Shown here: piece after piece, positions 14,226 through 25,038 of the stretch
Numbering within the stretch: the stretch's first letter is position 1
Layout of the letters: every line of letters begins with the position of its first letter
DNA from: Callaeas wilsoni
Lineage: Eukaryota; Chordata; Aves; Passeriformes; Callaeidae
Direction: 5' to 3'
NCBI GenBank assembly: GCA_013398955.1
Contig: VWPU01017401.1
Location: 62,001-126,000, forward strand
Length of the DNA stretch: 64,000 bases
Position numbers and translations under genes: made by a program
Notes under the pieces: model-generated
The model's database searches: none
Told to the model about the DNA's origin: nothing
Seen by the model: only the letters and a program-made list of their open reading frames with translations

Positions 14226-15750
14226 CACTGTTAATGAGGAGAGTTCTAACCACCCCACCGTGTAGCAAGAAGAAGGGACTGGCCTTCATTCTCAAGGTCT
14301 AGAGGATGAATCTTGGCTCCAGCTGGGAAGGTTGAATGGTTTTGGGAGGTGACGGTGGCACCGCGGAAGCAGGTTCCTGCTCTGTGCCCCCTCCTCCCTT
14401 TCCTGGCACACGCGTGTGCTCCCACGGGCACAGGCACACACACGCCTTCTCCCGGTTCCTCAGGAGGTCACCACGTAGCTGTGTGTCACAGACAGAGCCA
14501 CCGCCAGCAGCGGGTGGCTGAGCGCCTGCCTGGCTGTGCGTGATGGAGAGCGTGAGGAAGCAGAGCGCCCCAGGAGCACTCCTGTAGCATGTGCGCGGTG
14601 GAGCTCGCGGGGTGTGCGTATGCGCCTGTGCGTGGCCGAACAGGGAGCAAATGTCACAATTCTGGAGAAGGACAACCCCGCCTGGGACATGCTCTCCTCA
14701 CTGGCTGGCTCCTAGGTAGGCCTTGCTCCTCGTCTCCACCCGTGACCTCTCTGTTACGTACAGAAACATCCACACGCGTTTCCTCGGGACACGGCTGGAG
14801 CCACCGCGGTGTCACACTGCTTTAGTCACTGAGGCCCATTTTGCTGCATGGTGAGCCTGCCCTGGGAGGCCGGGAGGGAGCTCCTGGTGCACCATGGGGA
14901 CAGGCAGGGAAAGAAGGGCCCTCCTGGGATGCAATCTCTGCCCTTTCCCCAGCTGTGCTGCCCAAGGAGCCCTGCTGCTCATGCAGCCCCTACCACCAGT
15001 GCTGCAGTCATGTCCCCCTGTCACTGCCCCTTCCTTCTCCGCTGCCTGGGCACTTCTACAACGCTTGCAAAGCAGTCTGAGTTGCTGTGGCACCAGCTAA
15101 CCCAAGCCTGCAGCAAGTGAAGGACCCATTGCTTCAAACCTTCCTGGGCTAATTAGGAGAGCTGCTCCTCTCGCCCAAGCCCTGCTTTGGCAAGTCTCCT
15201 CGCCTCCCTACCTCACCCTGACCCCTAGAGGTACAGAGGACCATACCGACATACTCTCACCAAGATGAGTTCTGCTCCCCTGTTATGGCGAGTGAACCAG
15301 CAAGCAAGCACCATGTATTGCCCTAATGGGAGACAACCATTAGGCAAAATTTTGAGGGCTGTGGGAGCTGCTCGATCATTGTAGCAAGTTACAAGAAGAA
15401 AAGTGAAAGAGGTTTTAATGGTGTGACACAGCTCTTAGTCAGCAGAGTCATGCAATTAAAAAAAATCGTCTTCTGGGCATCCCACTGGAAATGAAGCCAC
15501 TCTAAGATTAGCGTTGAGAGGCCATGGTCTCCTCGCTGGTGAACCTGAGAGGTCTGCGCATGGGCGATGGACAGCACTCATCCCTACCCTTTTCCACCGG
15601 CATCACATCTTGGAAATTACCATCCAGCTTCTCCATCACTTCCCTGCCTCAAGTTTTGCTCTTCCCATAGGACAGTTTGCTCCCAGCATCCCTTACTCAA
15701 GAAGTTTTGTGTCCTTGAGTCAGAGAAGCAGTAAGATTGTGCACCATCAG

Positions 15751-15787
15751 GAGAGAGAGAGAGAGAGAGAAAGAGAAAGAGAGAAAA
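15751..15787. repeat. GA microsatellite (CT in the mRNA sense)
   Basis: An uninterrupted GA run of about 20 bases followed by AAGAGAAAGAGAGAAAA. In LSAMP mRNA it would be a CU-rich tract, a type of sequence that binds PTB-like proteins. Confidence 0.9.
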
Positions 15788-16883
15788 CTGCTCACCCCCC
15801 TGGCATCTCCTCTGTCATTCTGTCTTGGTCAGCCATCCCCCATGTCAGTTGCTACATCACATCGAGCACCATGATGATTTGGGCTGCAGGTCAGTGTGCT
15901 TGGAGGAGAGGAAGCAGAGGTATGAGGGGTTGAGAGGAGAAGAGGTGTTTCCCTGTGCCCATAGATTCCCTCACCAGGAAAGGGCGAAGTGATGAAACAC
16001 TGCACGAAAATTGAGCTGAAATATCATCTGCTGGTGGGGCTGTGAAGGACTCTAGCATAACTCCTCCATCTTCCCAGATCCTCTTGTTTCATCAGGACTT
16101 TATGCTGCTCCCCCAAATTCTTTCCAGATATGTAGCTTCCACTCAGCCTGGAGACCACATGGCTTTTGATGGTGGCTTTGTCCATGCTGTGTGCTTGGAC
16201 TTTCAAAACGGAGTTGCTCAGAAAGGTGGCGTGGGGGCATGGTCTGGATGCACCTGGAGCTAAGAAGAGCTGGTGGGGCTTGGATGTTCTTTGACCAAAA
16301 GTGGGGCAAGCAGCAGTGCACGAGCGATCTGCCCAAGTGGTGAACAGTCAGTGGTGTGAGAAAGATGTGCAGACAAAGACTAACTCTCGACACAATGCAT
16401 GTCACCAATGAAATCTCCGTGAATGGCACGTTCACATGCACTCGGGGCTAGCATGGGGCGACACAACTTCACTGGTGAAGAAAGCGGGTACTGGGGAGGA
16501 GGAGAGGGTGCATCACTGAGCAACGAGCCCGTGAGTGCAGGGCTGCAAACAAACAGAAATGAACACAACTGCCAAGATACAGGTGTCGGCTGGAGCATCC
16601 CATGTCGCCCTTCCCAGCCGTTCAGAGACAGGCGTTTGCTTCGTTTTCCATCTGACCAGGCACACGCTCCAAGCAACATGCTACAATCATGCATGGAGTT
16701 CATGTGGCTCGGGGTGGCTGCATTTCCCCTGTCCAGTTCCTTTCAGAAAGACTTGCCTTCACCCCTCCTCTCGGTCATCCGAAAAGGGTTAGAAATCTGC
16801 TAGCAATTATGGGGCCATATATGAAATCTAAGTTTTTGTTCCTCTGCTTGGACATTACCAGACATCTCATGTAACTCTTGTAA

Positions 16884-16891
16884 TATTTACA
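16884..16891 (-). promoter_or_regulatory. Pumilio-type response element in the 3'UTR
   Basis: TGTAAATA on the minus (mRNA) strand, an exact match to the UGUANAUA consensus bound by PUM proteins. It sits in an A/T-rich island (about 16800-16985) within otherwise GC-richer UTR, which makes it more believable than an isolated octamer. Confidence 0.4.
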
Positions 16892-19456
16892 AACCAGTAG
16901 AAGAAATACAATTTTTTTTCCACTTTGTTCATATCTTTTTATAACACTAAATGTTAAATCTCCATCAATCAAACACAATTACACTGACAAGCTCAAGGAA
17001 CTGGTGTCCCATTCCAAACTCCCATCCTCCCTGGTCCCCAACCAGCTGAGAGGCAGCAGGAAGCAAGAACACAGCTTTTGGGGAGGTGATGGGAAAGACA
17101 GCAATGTATAACGGGGAAGAGAGATGATGAGGAGAAACAGTTTCAGAGGGAAGGGCCTGACACATGAGAAAACCCATTGCAACATCTCTGTCAGAGGGTG
17201 GAGGGGAGAAAGAATGGGAAAAAGCATTAGACCTTGCCTGTGTTTCCTATAGTCATCTGGGCTCACCTCTCGACAGGTGCTTTGAGCGATCCCACAAAGT
17301 TCAGGGCAGTTTGAGTTCAGCTTGAGTTCAGGAGAAACAGGGGGATTTTTACAGCACCCTGCGAGGCACACTGCAGCTCAAAGGATTACATTCTTGGAGA
17401 AAATCAAGCTCCAACCTACCCACGACTCCCCCAGCCCTGCTAGGAACAGACATTGCCAGGAGTGGGGTTCCCAGCACTGCTGCAGACAACACGCATACTT
17501 GGTGTTGGTGGCTTTTCTCAGAGAGGTCTGCAATTGACCGGCTTTCACCCTGTTTCACAGCCATGCAACAGAGGCAAAGATCTGCCCAGGGCCTGCAGGA
17601 AAGACCAGATCCCAGCACTGGGGCTGGGGCCGTTTCCCCCGTTAATGGGCAGGTGGCTTCAAAAAATGGATGCCTTGCTTTTAGTGAGAGATTTCCCTGT
17701 AATCTTAAGCCTCTGTGCCTTGACATCTAAAAAAAACCATCCCCGCAAAACTCCTTCGAACCAAAACAAACATGAGATAATGAGGTGCCGGGACTTGATG
17801 ACTGCCACCACACCACAGGGGTCTGATGTGTGTGACCCCAGTGCCTAGGAGGGACCCCACAGTGACAGAAAAACACGCAGAGAACACATGGGACAGGCGC
17901 TACCATAGCAACCGGGTTGACATCAAAGAACCTAAAGTGGGCTTGACTCAGCCCTTAGGAACAGCCTGTCACAGCAAGACACTGCAGGCTGCCCACCTTC
18001 TTCAACAAGCCTGTGCCAATAAATCCAGGCATAGGTGCAGCCCCCAAAAATGGCAGTGTGGTGTTTTCCCTCATGCCAGTGTGCAGGAAAGGGTGCAGCT
18101 CCCAGACCTGGCTTCTGGGACCAGGGTCAGCTCACGGCTGTACCAGGGGAAAGAGGAGCCCTGCTGCAGCAGAAAATCTGGACTTGTTACTAAGACTCTG
18201 AATTACATGGCCCTCCTGAAGGTTAGGCACGAGGACTGGGACGTCCGAATGCTCTGAAGGATACAGGGCATTTTTTTTCTGGGCTGGCACACACCAGTCT
18301 CCAAAGGAGATGCCCAAGTCCCATCAATGACCACCCTACTCTGAAGGAAGGGAGCCATCCCTGGATACCTTGGGTGGATTTCAAACACCAGTTGCCCACT
18401 TGCAAGTTGCACCCTCTTGCAGGTATGGCTTTGGGGTCTTGAGGAGCATAAATTACCACTATCCAATCCCACAGCAGCTCTACACCAACTCTTGCAGTGC
18501 CCAAACTTCAGCCTCTCATGTCTCTCTCTAATAAATTTCCTCGCACTTCTGGCTGCCTGGGAGGAGCCCTTGACTGCCTGCTTAATTGCGTGCCTGATGC
18601 TTCCTGGAACAGCTGAGCTCAGCAGCGAGGGGGCAGCGCCGGCAGTGCCGCAGTGCAAGGCGAAAGCAGCACGCTGAGCGCAGGCAGGAGCCTCACCGGA
18701 CTGTGCCGCACCCACGCCAAGGTGGGGACGGGCTCGCAGGCAGCAATTCCCACCTTGCTTCCTGGCAGGGGACCACCTGGCGGGTATTGCCTCCTGCACA
18801 CTGCAAGGCCAAGCTGTTTCCCCCTTGCCTGCACTGGAGCACAGCTGTCACGCATGCTGCCCCTGCCCCAGTGCCCAAGGCAAAGACAGAGGAGCGAACT
18901 GGCTGCTGCTTGAAAGCTGGGTGGCTGAGCACCTGTAAAACACTGTGCTGTCGTGGGATGATCACTCGACTTCAGGGGGCTCAATCAAGCTCTCCCCTGC
19001 ACACCCCTCTCTCTAAAAAAGGCCTCCCTGATAAATCTTGTGTTTTATCACCTTTGCTGCTGGTGGATACTACGGCTCGTGACTGGCCAGGGGACACAGG
19101 AGTCTTCTCCCCACTGCCCTGACCCACACACAGGCACTGCAACCCCTGCTCACTCTGGCTCCTGCAGCAGACTTTGTGCTGGTGTGGCAAATTCCAGCCA
19201 CCGCCCAGCATTTTCTCAGTCCTGTTTCTCACAGCTTTTTTTCGCCTCCTCACTTGGGAACCATTAAAGCCTCTCTTGTTGGCACCTCTGTATGTGATTC
19301 TGCCATGGGAAGTGTGATGGCAATCAAGAGTGCTCTCCAGCAAGACCAGCACCCTTGAGATAAGATAAGAGCAGGGGAAATTGTGCTGCCTGCTTCTTTG
19401 CTGCATTGTTTTAAGCTCCTTCTTTGTAAGCCCAGGATTTCAGACCTGACATTTGT

Positions 19457-19462
19457 TTTATT
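19457..19462 (-). terminator. Possible proximal polyadenylation signal in the LSAMP 3'UTR
   Basis: AATAAA on the minus strand in the context GTAAGAAATAAAACAAATG, about 1.74 kb after the stop codon. Use would give a much shorter 3'UTR lacking the Pumilio-type site. The hexamer alone is weak evidence. Confidence 0.3.
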
Positions 19463-20582
19463 TCTTACATTCACATGTCCTGGACATTTTCTGACCCAAT
19501 TTCTTTCAAATGTGGAATTTGCAGTGAGTTTTGTAATTCCAGTGGTGTACAGCTCACACACATGCACACACACTCACCCTTACACAGCCTACATTTCCTT
19601 TTATACCGAGGAGGACAGTAAGAACAAAAACAACAAAGCAACAAAAAAGGGTATTGGCTCTATTTTTGCATGACTACCAAAATGGTTAGAGATGACCCGA
19701 TTGTGGTTTTCATGTTGAGGTATCGTTCCTACACACACTATACCTAAAAGGAATGGCTGCTTGGTGACGTCCAAGGTCTCATCACTCACATCCCACTGGC
19801 CCAGCCTCCCATCCACAGGAGGAATGGTGGCTGCACTCTTCAGTCCATAGTGTTGTAGGCCAGTCCCGGTTTCTTCTGCTTGCTTGGGCAATTGCACATG
19901 AGTGCACACCCCCATGCGCGTGTGCGAGCACTCATGCATAGCACGGGCTGCTATGCTGGTACTTGGAGGCTGAGAGCCTAACAGGTTGGAGGTGGGAGAG
20001 GAAAAAAAGCCTAGGCAGGGGTGCAGACTGACTCTTGCAAGCAAGGTGGCCAGAAGACAAAAAGCCAGTGAGGACACAGGAGAGGGGACACAATGTGAAC
20101 CCGTGTTGCACCTGCCCCTCTCTCCTCACCCCTTTTCTCTGCCTAAGTGATCTCTCTGCATCTTGTCTCACACTTACAAGGCAGGACATTATCTACAGCA
20201 GGATGAGCATATGTACACATGGGCTGTTCGTTTTGCATGCTTAGAGAGAGCAGGAGAAAGAAGGAGTGAAGACAGAGCAAGAGCCACACATGCATGCACG
20301 CACGCACGCAGGCATACACAGGAGAAAGAGAAAGACACCTGGTTGAATTGGGTGCGGGGGGGAAGGAAGAGGATTTAAAAAAAAAAAGAAAAGTAGGCTT
20401 TCAGTAGAGTTGACACAGCTTTAGTTCAGGCCAGCGAGGGTGATGTTGCATGAAGGAGGGGGCAGGAAAGAAGGTGTTTAGCAAGGGCTAGGTGCACATG
20501 AGCACAGGGTGAAGAGAGGAAGGGGTTCTTCACAGGACACCAGTGTGCAGAGAGCTTCAGGTGACTTGCTCTGGTTTGTGGC

Positions 20583-20627
20583 TTTTTTTTTCTTTTTTTT
20601 TCTTTTCTCTTTTTTTTTCTTTTTTTT
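20583..20627. repeat. Homopyrimidine mirror-type repeat in the 3'UTR
   Basis: A 45-base pure T/C tract on the plus strand with the layout T9 C T9 C T4 C T C T9 C T8, close to mirror-symmetric. In the mRNA sense it is an A-rich purine tract. See findings. Confidence 0.9.
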
Positions 20628-21054
20628 AAAATTTGTTTTTAAAAGTATGAACTGGCTGAGCATTAGCTCACAAAAATGACCCAGGGCATCCAAAAAGTTA
20701 AATGGCTATAGACACCGAAGCAAAGACCTCTTTCTGCAAAAGAAAGAAAGAGGAGGAAGGAAGGAAAGTGAGGGAGTATGGAAAAGAGGAAGGAGGAGAG
20801 AAAAGAAAAGGGATCTTCTGTTTGATTGGCTTTGCGGGTTTTGTTGGATTGTTTACATTGCAGCATCCTCTGGCGACACGATCCTTGCTGGTGCCCCATT
20901 CTCTCCCTCGCTTCGTGTTGCCTCCTAGGCAGTCGGTGACTTGACAGCCGGCTTTTCAGGTTTTGGATTAAATGTTGCTGAGTCTTCTTTGCTGTAATTT
21001 TTCCTCTCCCCCCTCTTCGCTCCTGAACACACAAAAGTTGTGAAAGAAACAGTC

Positions 21055-21109
21055 GTCTCTCTCTCTCCCCCCCCTCTTTTCTCTCTCCCCTCTCTTCGCT
21101 CTGTCTCCT
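21055..21109. repeat. CT-rich low-complexity tract close to the LSAMP stop codon
   Basis: About 55 bases of almost pure C/T on the plus strand, with a CT repeat and a C9 run, so GA-rich with a G run in the mRNA sense. A short GTT repeat (21131-21150) and an ATT-rich tract (21160-21190) lie between it and the stop codon. Confidence 0.85.
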
Positions 21110-21202
21110 GTATAACGCGTTTTGTTTTGTGTGTTGTTGTTGTTGTTGTCGTGTTGGTTTTTTTAATTATTATTAATATTATTATTTTAATTCTGATTTG
21201 TA

Positions 21203-21300
21203 TTAACATTTGCTGAGTAGGCAGAGCAGGGACGCTGCCAGAAGCCACAGTGGGACGGCCAAACTCATGGAGCCGTTGTCTACTCTCCCTGTGCCGGGTC
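21203..21300 (-). CDS. LSAMP: LSAMP terminal coding exon, GPI-anchor signal and stop
   Basis: Coding part of the last exon. The acceptor is CCCTGCAG before 21300, behind a pyrimidine-rich tract. The first two bases (GA) complete Arg with the A from the exon at 44641. The frame reads [12 protein letters not shown], then [20 protein letters not shown] and TAA (stop at 21203-21205). The end is a GPI-anchor attachment signal: small polar residues around Asn-Gly-Ser as probable omega site, then a hydrophobic tail that is cleaved when the protein is anchored in the outer leaflet of the plasma membrane. The hydrophobic tail matches mammalian LSAMP, while the linker [10 protein letters not shown] differs from the remembered SVRGINGSI. 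A 23.3-kb intron separates it from the Ig3 exon. Confidence 0.96.
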
Positions 21301-22311
21301 CTGCAGGGTGCGAGAAGGGAGAGAAAAGAAAACAAGATTACACGAGGCTGGGTGAGATGGGGGTGACACGAACACAGTGCTTCGGTCCCAGGCTGCTCCT
21401 GCAGTGGTGGGTTTTGGCTGCAAGGCACAGCCGCCTTCCCACCTTGCTGAGCGTCTCTCCAGCCCAGCTACAGGCTGCTGCCTTCCAGCTCATCAGCATC
21501 CTCCTTCCCTCAGCCTGACACTCTAATGGCATGTGGCTCTCCCTAAACAACACCCACGCCAGAGGAACAGGGCCTGGAGCAAGCGGGAAGGCTCAACCCT
21601 GGCTGCTGACCACATCCCAACCCTTGCTGTGCCTCCAGCTGGGAGCCGCTGCCCTTCCAGTGCAGGGATATGGTTCACACCTTTGCAGATGCAGCCCCTG
21701 GTCACCACCCCCACACGTGCCTGCTCCACCACCTTCCCAGTGGTGGCCCTGCGATGCCAGGACTCGTTGTAATTCTGTGCAGTGGCCAGTACCTGTCTGC
21801 AGGCAGACACCAGCTCCACAGGAGCTGATTCATCACGGTGGTCCGATCAATAAAACACGGGCCTAACCAGCAGATACCTCCCCTCCCTCCCAGGGCTGCA
21901 CCGTAATTATTTGTTTCTGAAGCAGGGTGGAGGAAGGCTTCGCTGTTGCACTTACAGCCGTGTGGCACGACACCTATGGGGTGAGGGTGCAGGGTATGCC
22001 AGGGAGGTTGATTTTTCATGAGGGTGAGAAATGAAGTTGCACGTGTGTGCATGCGCATCCACAGGCTCCGTCCGTCAGAGGGGGCAGGGAGGAGCGCGCT
22101 GCTGCAGCAACAAATAATGCAGCCTCGCTCCAGGAATATTAAGTGCTAACACTCCTGACACCTTCTCATTCATCCTCTCATTTATGGGTTCCCTTTTTAG
22201 GATAGCTTTAGTGGCAGTGATGCTATTTTAAATTCACCCTGCACTCCCAAGCCTCGGCAGCCTTTTCTTTGTAATTGGTCAGGGGGGTGTACAAGGCTGT
22301 GTTTCTCACCA

Positions 22312-22393
22312 CGTATATGTGCACATGAAGTACTCATGTATGTATGCATGCATGCACATGTGCGTGTACATATACACATATATGTGCGTGCAA
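22312..22393. repeat. Degenerate TG/CA and TGCA-rich microsatellite
   Basis: An alternating purine-pyrimidine stretch (ATGTATGTATGCATGCATGC, then ACATGTGCGTGTACATATAC), of the Z-DNA-prone type. Confidence 0.8.
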
Positions 22394-24518
22394 CATGCTG
22401 AAGTGTGGAGATTTTATGTTGGAACTGATCCTGCTGTGGAAGAAAGAAGTCATGCTTGCTACCAAGAAAAGCTATTTCTGATGGCAGAGGAGAGACAAAA
22501 AAAAACCCCCAAAAAAGGCTCTGTTCAGGAGAACTCCGTGAGACTGAAGTACAACTGCTCCCTCACAACCTGCAGAGGTGAAGAGCCCTGCTCTCCTGGG
22601 TGGAGCACGGGTGCCACAGGCTTGCTCAGCAGCACAGTCACTATTAAACTCAAGCTTGTGACTAAAAGGCAGCAAATCCAAGAAGGATGTCGCCAGAGTC
22701 CCTCAAATTCTGTTGCACTTTCATTTGTCTGATTTCTTCCTAATGTAGCTGACTAGAGTAGCTGTTCGTGCCCCAGTTCTATTCTTTCATTATTAAGTAA
22801 GTACGTGCTCTTTTGTGTGGAAAATTTGTATTCCATCTATGGCTTCTTTTTTCAGCTAGTCCATGTGGATCTTTTGTGGCTTGTCACACAAATCCTAAAA
22901 CACTGGGTTTTTTACTCCTTTGTTTTCCTCCTCTAAGCTCAGGAACAAGTTTCAGTTCAGCTACTACCCCTACCTCACCTATGTTTCAGAAAAAGCATCT
23001 CTCACAGCCAAATAACGGTGGAGAGGCTGTTTGGGACCATTTGCATCCCTTTTTGGCACAAAACATGACTCCTCTGGCCCAGCAAATAAACAAGTGCACA
23101 CCAGGCAGGGTGTGTTGCCCACAAAAAACTACAGCCACGGCATTTTTACTATCTGGCTTAAATACTGTTTGTCTTAACACATACATGGGCATGTAGATAA
23201 CGTACACGTGACAACCATTCCTCCTCTCTGCCACTTTTCTAGGATACCCATGCAACCAAAGCAAGGGCATGTGCACCAGTGGTGGCACGCACCGCACAGC
23301 AGAGGCAAGGGGACATCTGGCCTTGGCTGGGTACTGCTGCCTTAATGCATCTAAATGCACGGATCAGAGTTTGTGAGCTTGGTGGGGACCGGGGGCAGAG
23401 GCATGGCATGGGTGGTGTGGTAGTGGCGTGGTGAAGAGATGAGCCTCTGCAGTACCTTGGTACAAGAGAGCAAAGACACGTGGTGTGATGGAGGACCTGG
23501 GAGAGGGTCACACCAGCTTCTGTTCTGCTTGAGCTTGTGTGCCTCAGTTTGAGGGCATCTGAAAAGCCGAAACTCCCAACTCCAGAGATGAAAAATGATA
23601 CACGTTCTCCCGGCTCTCTGTGTGTCCCAGTCAGATGGTGGGGCTGGCTGCAGAAACCTCTCCGCCTGCAGTCCTGATCATCTTCTGTGCCACAGCCCAG
23701 GCTAATGCCAGCAGCTGTTCTCACCAGCGGGCTGTGCAGGTGTTGGGCAGTGTGTTAGGCTGACTGGGAGGACTGGAATCCAGTGTGGCCTCTGCACATA
23801 ACCCTGGGGGCCACATGGAATCTCTGGGTTTCACAGCATAGCTAGCTAGACTACATGTCACGGGTGCTACATTTACTGTCACAAGTACTGTAAAAATCTG
23901 GGAAGGTTATAATTCTATCACAAAATAATGTTTTGGAGGACAACAACTGCTCAAGTGTAATAAGAAAGAGAGTGAAAATGCTGGAAGAAAATAAAATATT
24001 TGTCTTTAAGCAAGATTTTCTGCAGGAAATAGCATCTGTTTTCAATTCATTCAATCACTGTCACCCTTCCTTCCCAGCCACACCTCAGGCTGTGCCAGCC
24101 CATGTTTGCATGTGACGTCTCCATGTGTGTGCATGAGCAGCTGCTGCTGTGGGCAGTGGGCACCGAGGCACCCACAGGGCCACAGGCGAGCGCCCATGCC
24201 GGGAAGGGAGCGCGCCAGCCCCCACAGCGGCCGCGGTGTGCTACAGAACCAGCGCACCTGAGCGCACACCCCGCGCCTGCACACCGCCCTCCCCAAGTGT
24301 GCCCAGCCAGCTGCACGGCGGGACGTGCACATGTGGGCAGGCACGCGTGGGCACAGTTCCCCCACGTGTGCACACGCACGCCGCAGCCCCCGAGCCTCCA
24401 AGCGCACAGACCCCCCACAATCCCCCATCTCTGCAGCCCCCAGTGCACAGACCCTTCGCAATGTCCCCGCCCTGTAGCCCCCTCTCCATCCCCGCACATC
24501 CCCTCGCCATCTCGCGCA

Positions 24519-24864
24519 TCTCCTCGCCATCCCGGTCCCGCCGCCCCCGTGTCACAGCCCGCTGGCCATCCCGGTCCCGCAGCCCCCGTGTCGCAGCCCC
24601 CTCGTCATCCCCGCGCATCCCCTCGCCATCCCGGTCCCGCAGCCCCCGTGTCACAGCGCCCTGGCCATCCCGGTCCCGCAGCCCCCGCGGCCCCGCCCCC
24701 CGGCCCCCCCCGCCCCGCGGCCCCCCCGCCCCCGCGCCGCGCCCCCCCCCCCCCGCGTCGCAGCCCCCCCGCCCCCCTGTCACAGCCCCCTCGCCATCCC
24801 GGTCCCGCAGTCCCACTGTCACAGCCCCCTCGCCATCCCGGTCCCGCCGCCCCCGTGGCGCAGC
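24519..24864. repeat. 39-bp GC-rich minisatellite
   Basis: Repeats of a 39-bp unit starting CCATCCCGGTCCCGC, then AGCCCCCGTGTCACAGC and a C/T-rich spacer. Clear copies start near 24529, 24568, 24628, 24667, 24802 and 24841, with a 21-bp insertion (24607-24627) and a diverged C-rich stretch (about 24690-24800) between them. The unit is a multiple of three with few stop codons, so long artificial frames appear on both strands. Confidence 0.85.
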
Positions 24865-25010
24865 CCCCCCCCCCCCCCGGCGCCCCCCCCCCCCCCCCTC
24901 CCCCGCCCCCCCCCGCCGCCCCCCGCGCGGAGCCCCCCCCGCCCCGCGGCCCCCCCGCCCCCGCGCCCCCGCCCCCTCGCCATCCCGGTCCCGCAGCAGC
25001 AGCGGGCGAG
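24690..25010. repeat. C-rich low-complexity block (G-rich on the LSAMP strand)
   Basis: Mostly C and G with many runs of 6 to 15 C, interleaved with GCGG and CGCC. Longest C runs lie at about 24866-24900. On the LSAMP transcribed strand these are G runs. Sequence accuracy is likely lowest here. Confidence 0.9.
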
Positions 25011-25021
25011 CCGCGGTCTCC

Positions 25022-25038
25022 GGCGCCCTCTGGCGGCC
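25022..25038 (-). promoter_or_regulatory. CTCF-type binding site
   Basis: The minus strand reads GGCCGCCAGAGGGCGCC, which fits the core of the vertebrate CTCF motif (CCRCCAGRGGGCGC type) at almost every strong position. It lies just beyond the C-rich block. A motif match only; occupancy is unknown. Confidence 0.55.

Larger units (their letters stand above)
13825..21202 (-). other. LSAMP: Inferred LSAMP 3'UTR (about 7.4 kb)
   Basis: There is no other gene between the LSAMP stop and about 13.8 kb. The last 400 bases on the minus strand look like a typical 3'UTR end: T- and A-rich, ATTTT and TTTTTATTTT blocks, then AATAAA at 13847-13842 with a T/G-rich stretch after it. The region contains no obvious CR1 copy, unlike both flanks, which fits selection in a UTR. 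It contains A-rich and GA-rich tracts just after the stop, a CT repeat in the mRNA sense, and a Pumilio-type octamer. The exact 3' end, and whether the UTR is one continuous exon, are inferred; only transcript data would settle them. Confidence 0.6.

Noticed and set aside
18030..18045. AATAAA on the plus strand as a polyadenylation signal
   Set aside because: No plus-strand gene leads into it; it lies antisense within the inferred LSAMP 3'UTR.
18203..18799. 198-codon open frame on the minus strand
   Set aside because: It lies in the inferred LSAMP 3'UTR and overlaps open frames in other phases. No recognisable domain, and nothing supports translation.
20925..21428. 167-codon minus-strand frame over the terminal LSAMP exon
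   Set aside because: Wrong frame: it crosses the splice acceptor and the true stop. The LSAMP frame is set by the A-GA junction with the Ig3 exon.
22050..22095. GTCAGAGGGGGCAGGG as a second CTCF site
   Set aside because: The G-rich core fits, but the flanking CC and A positions of the motif are missing.
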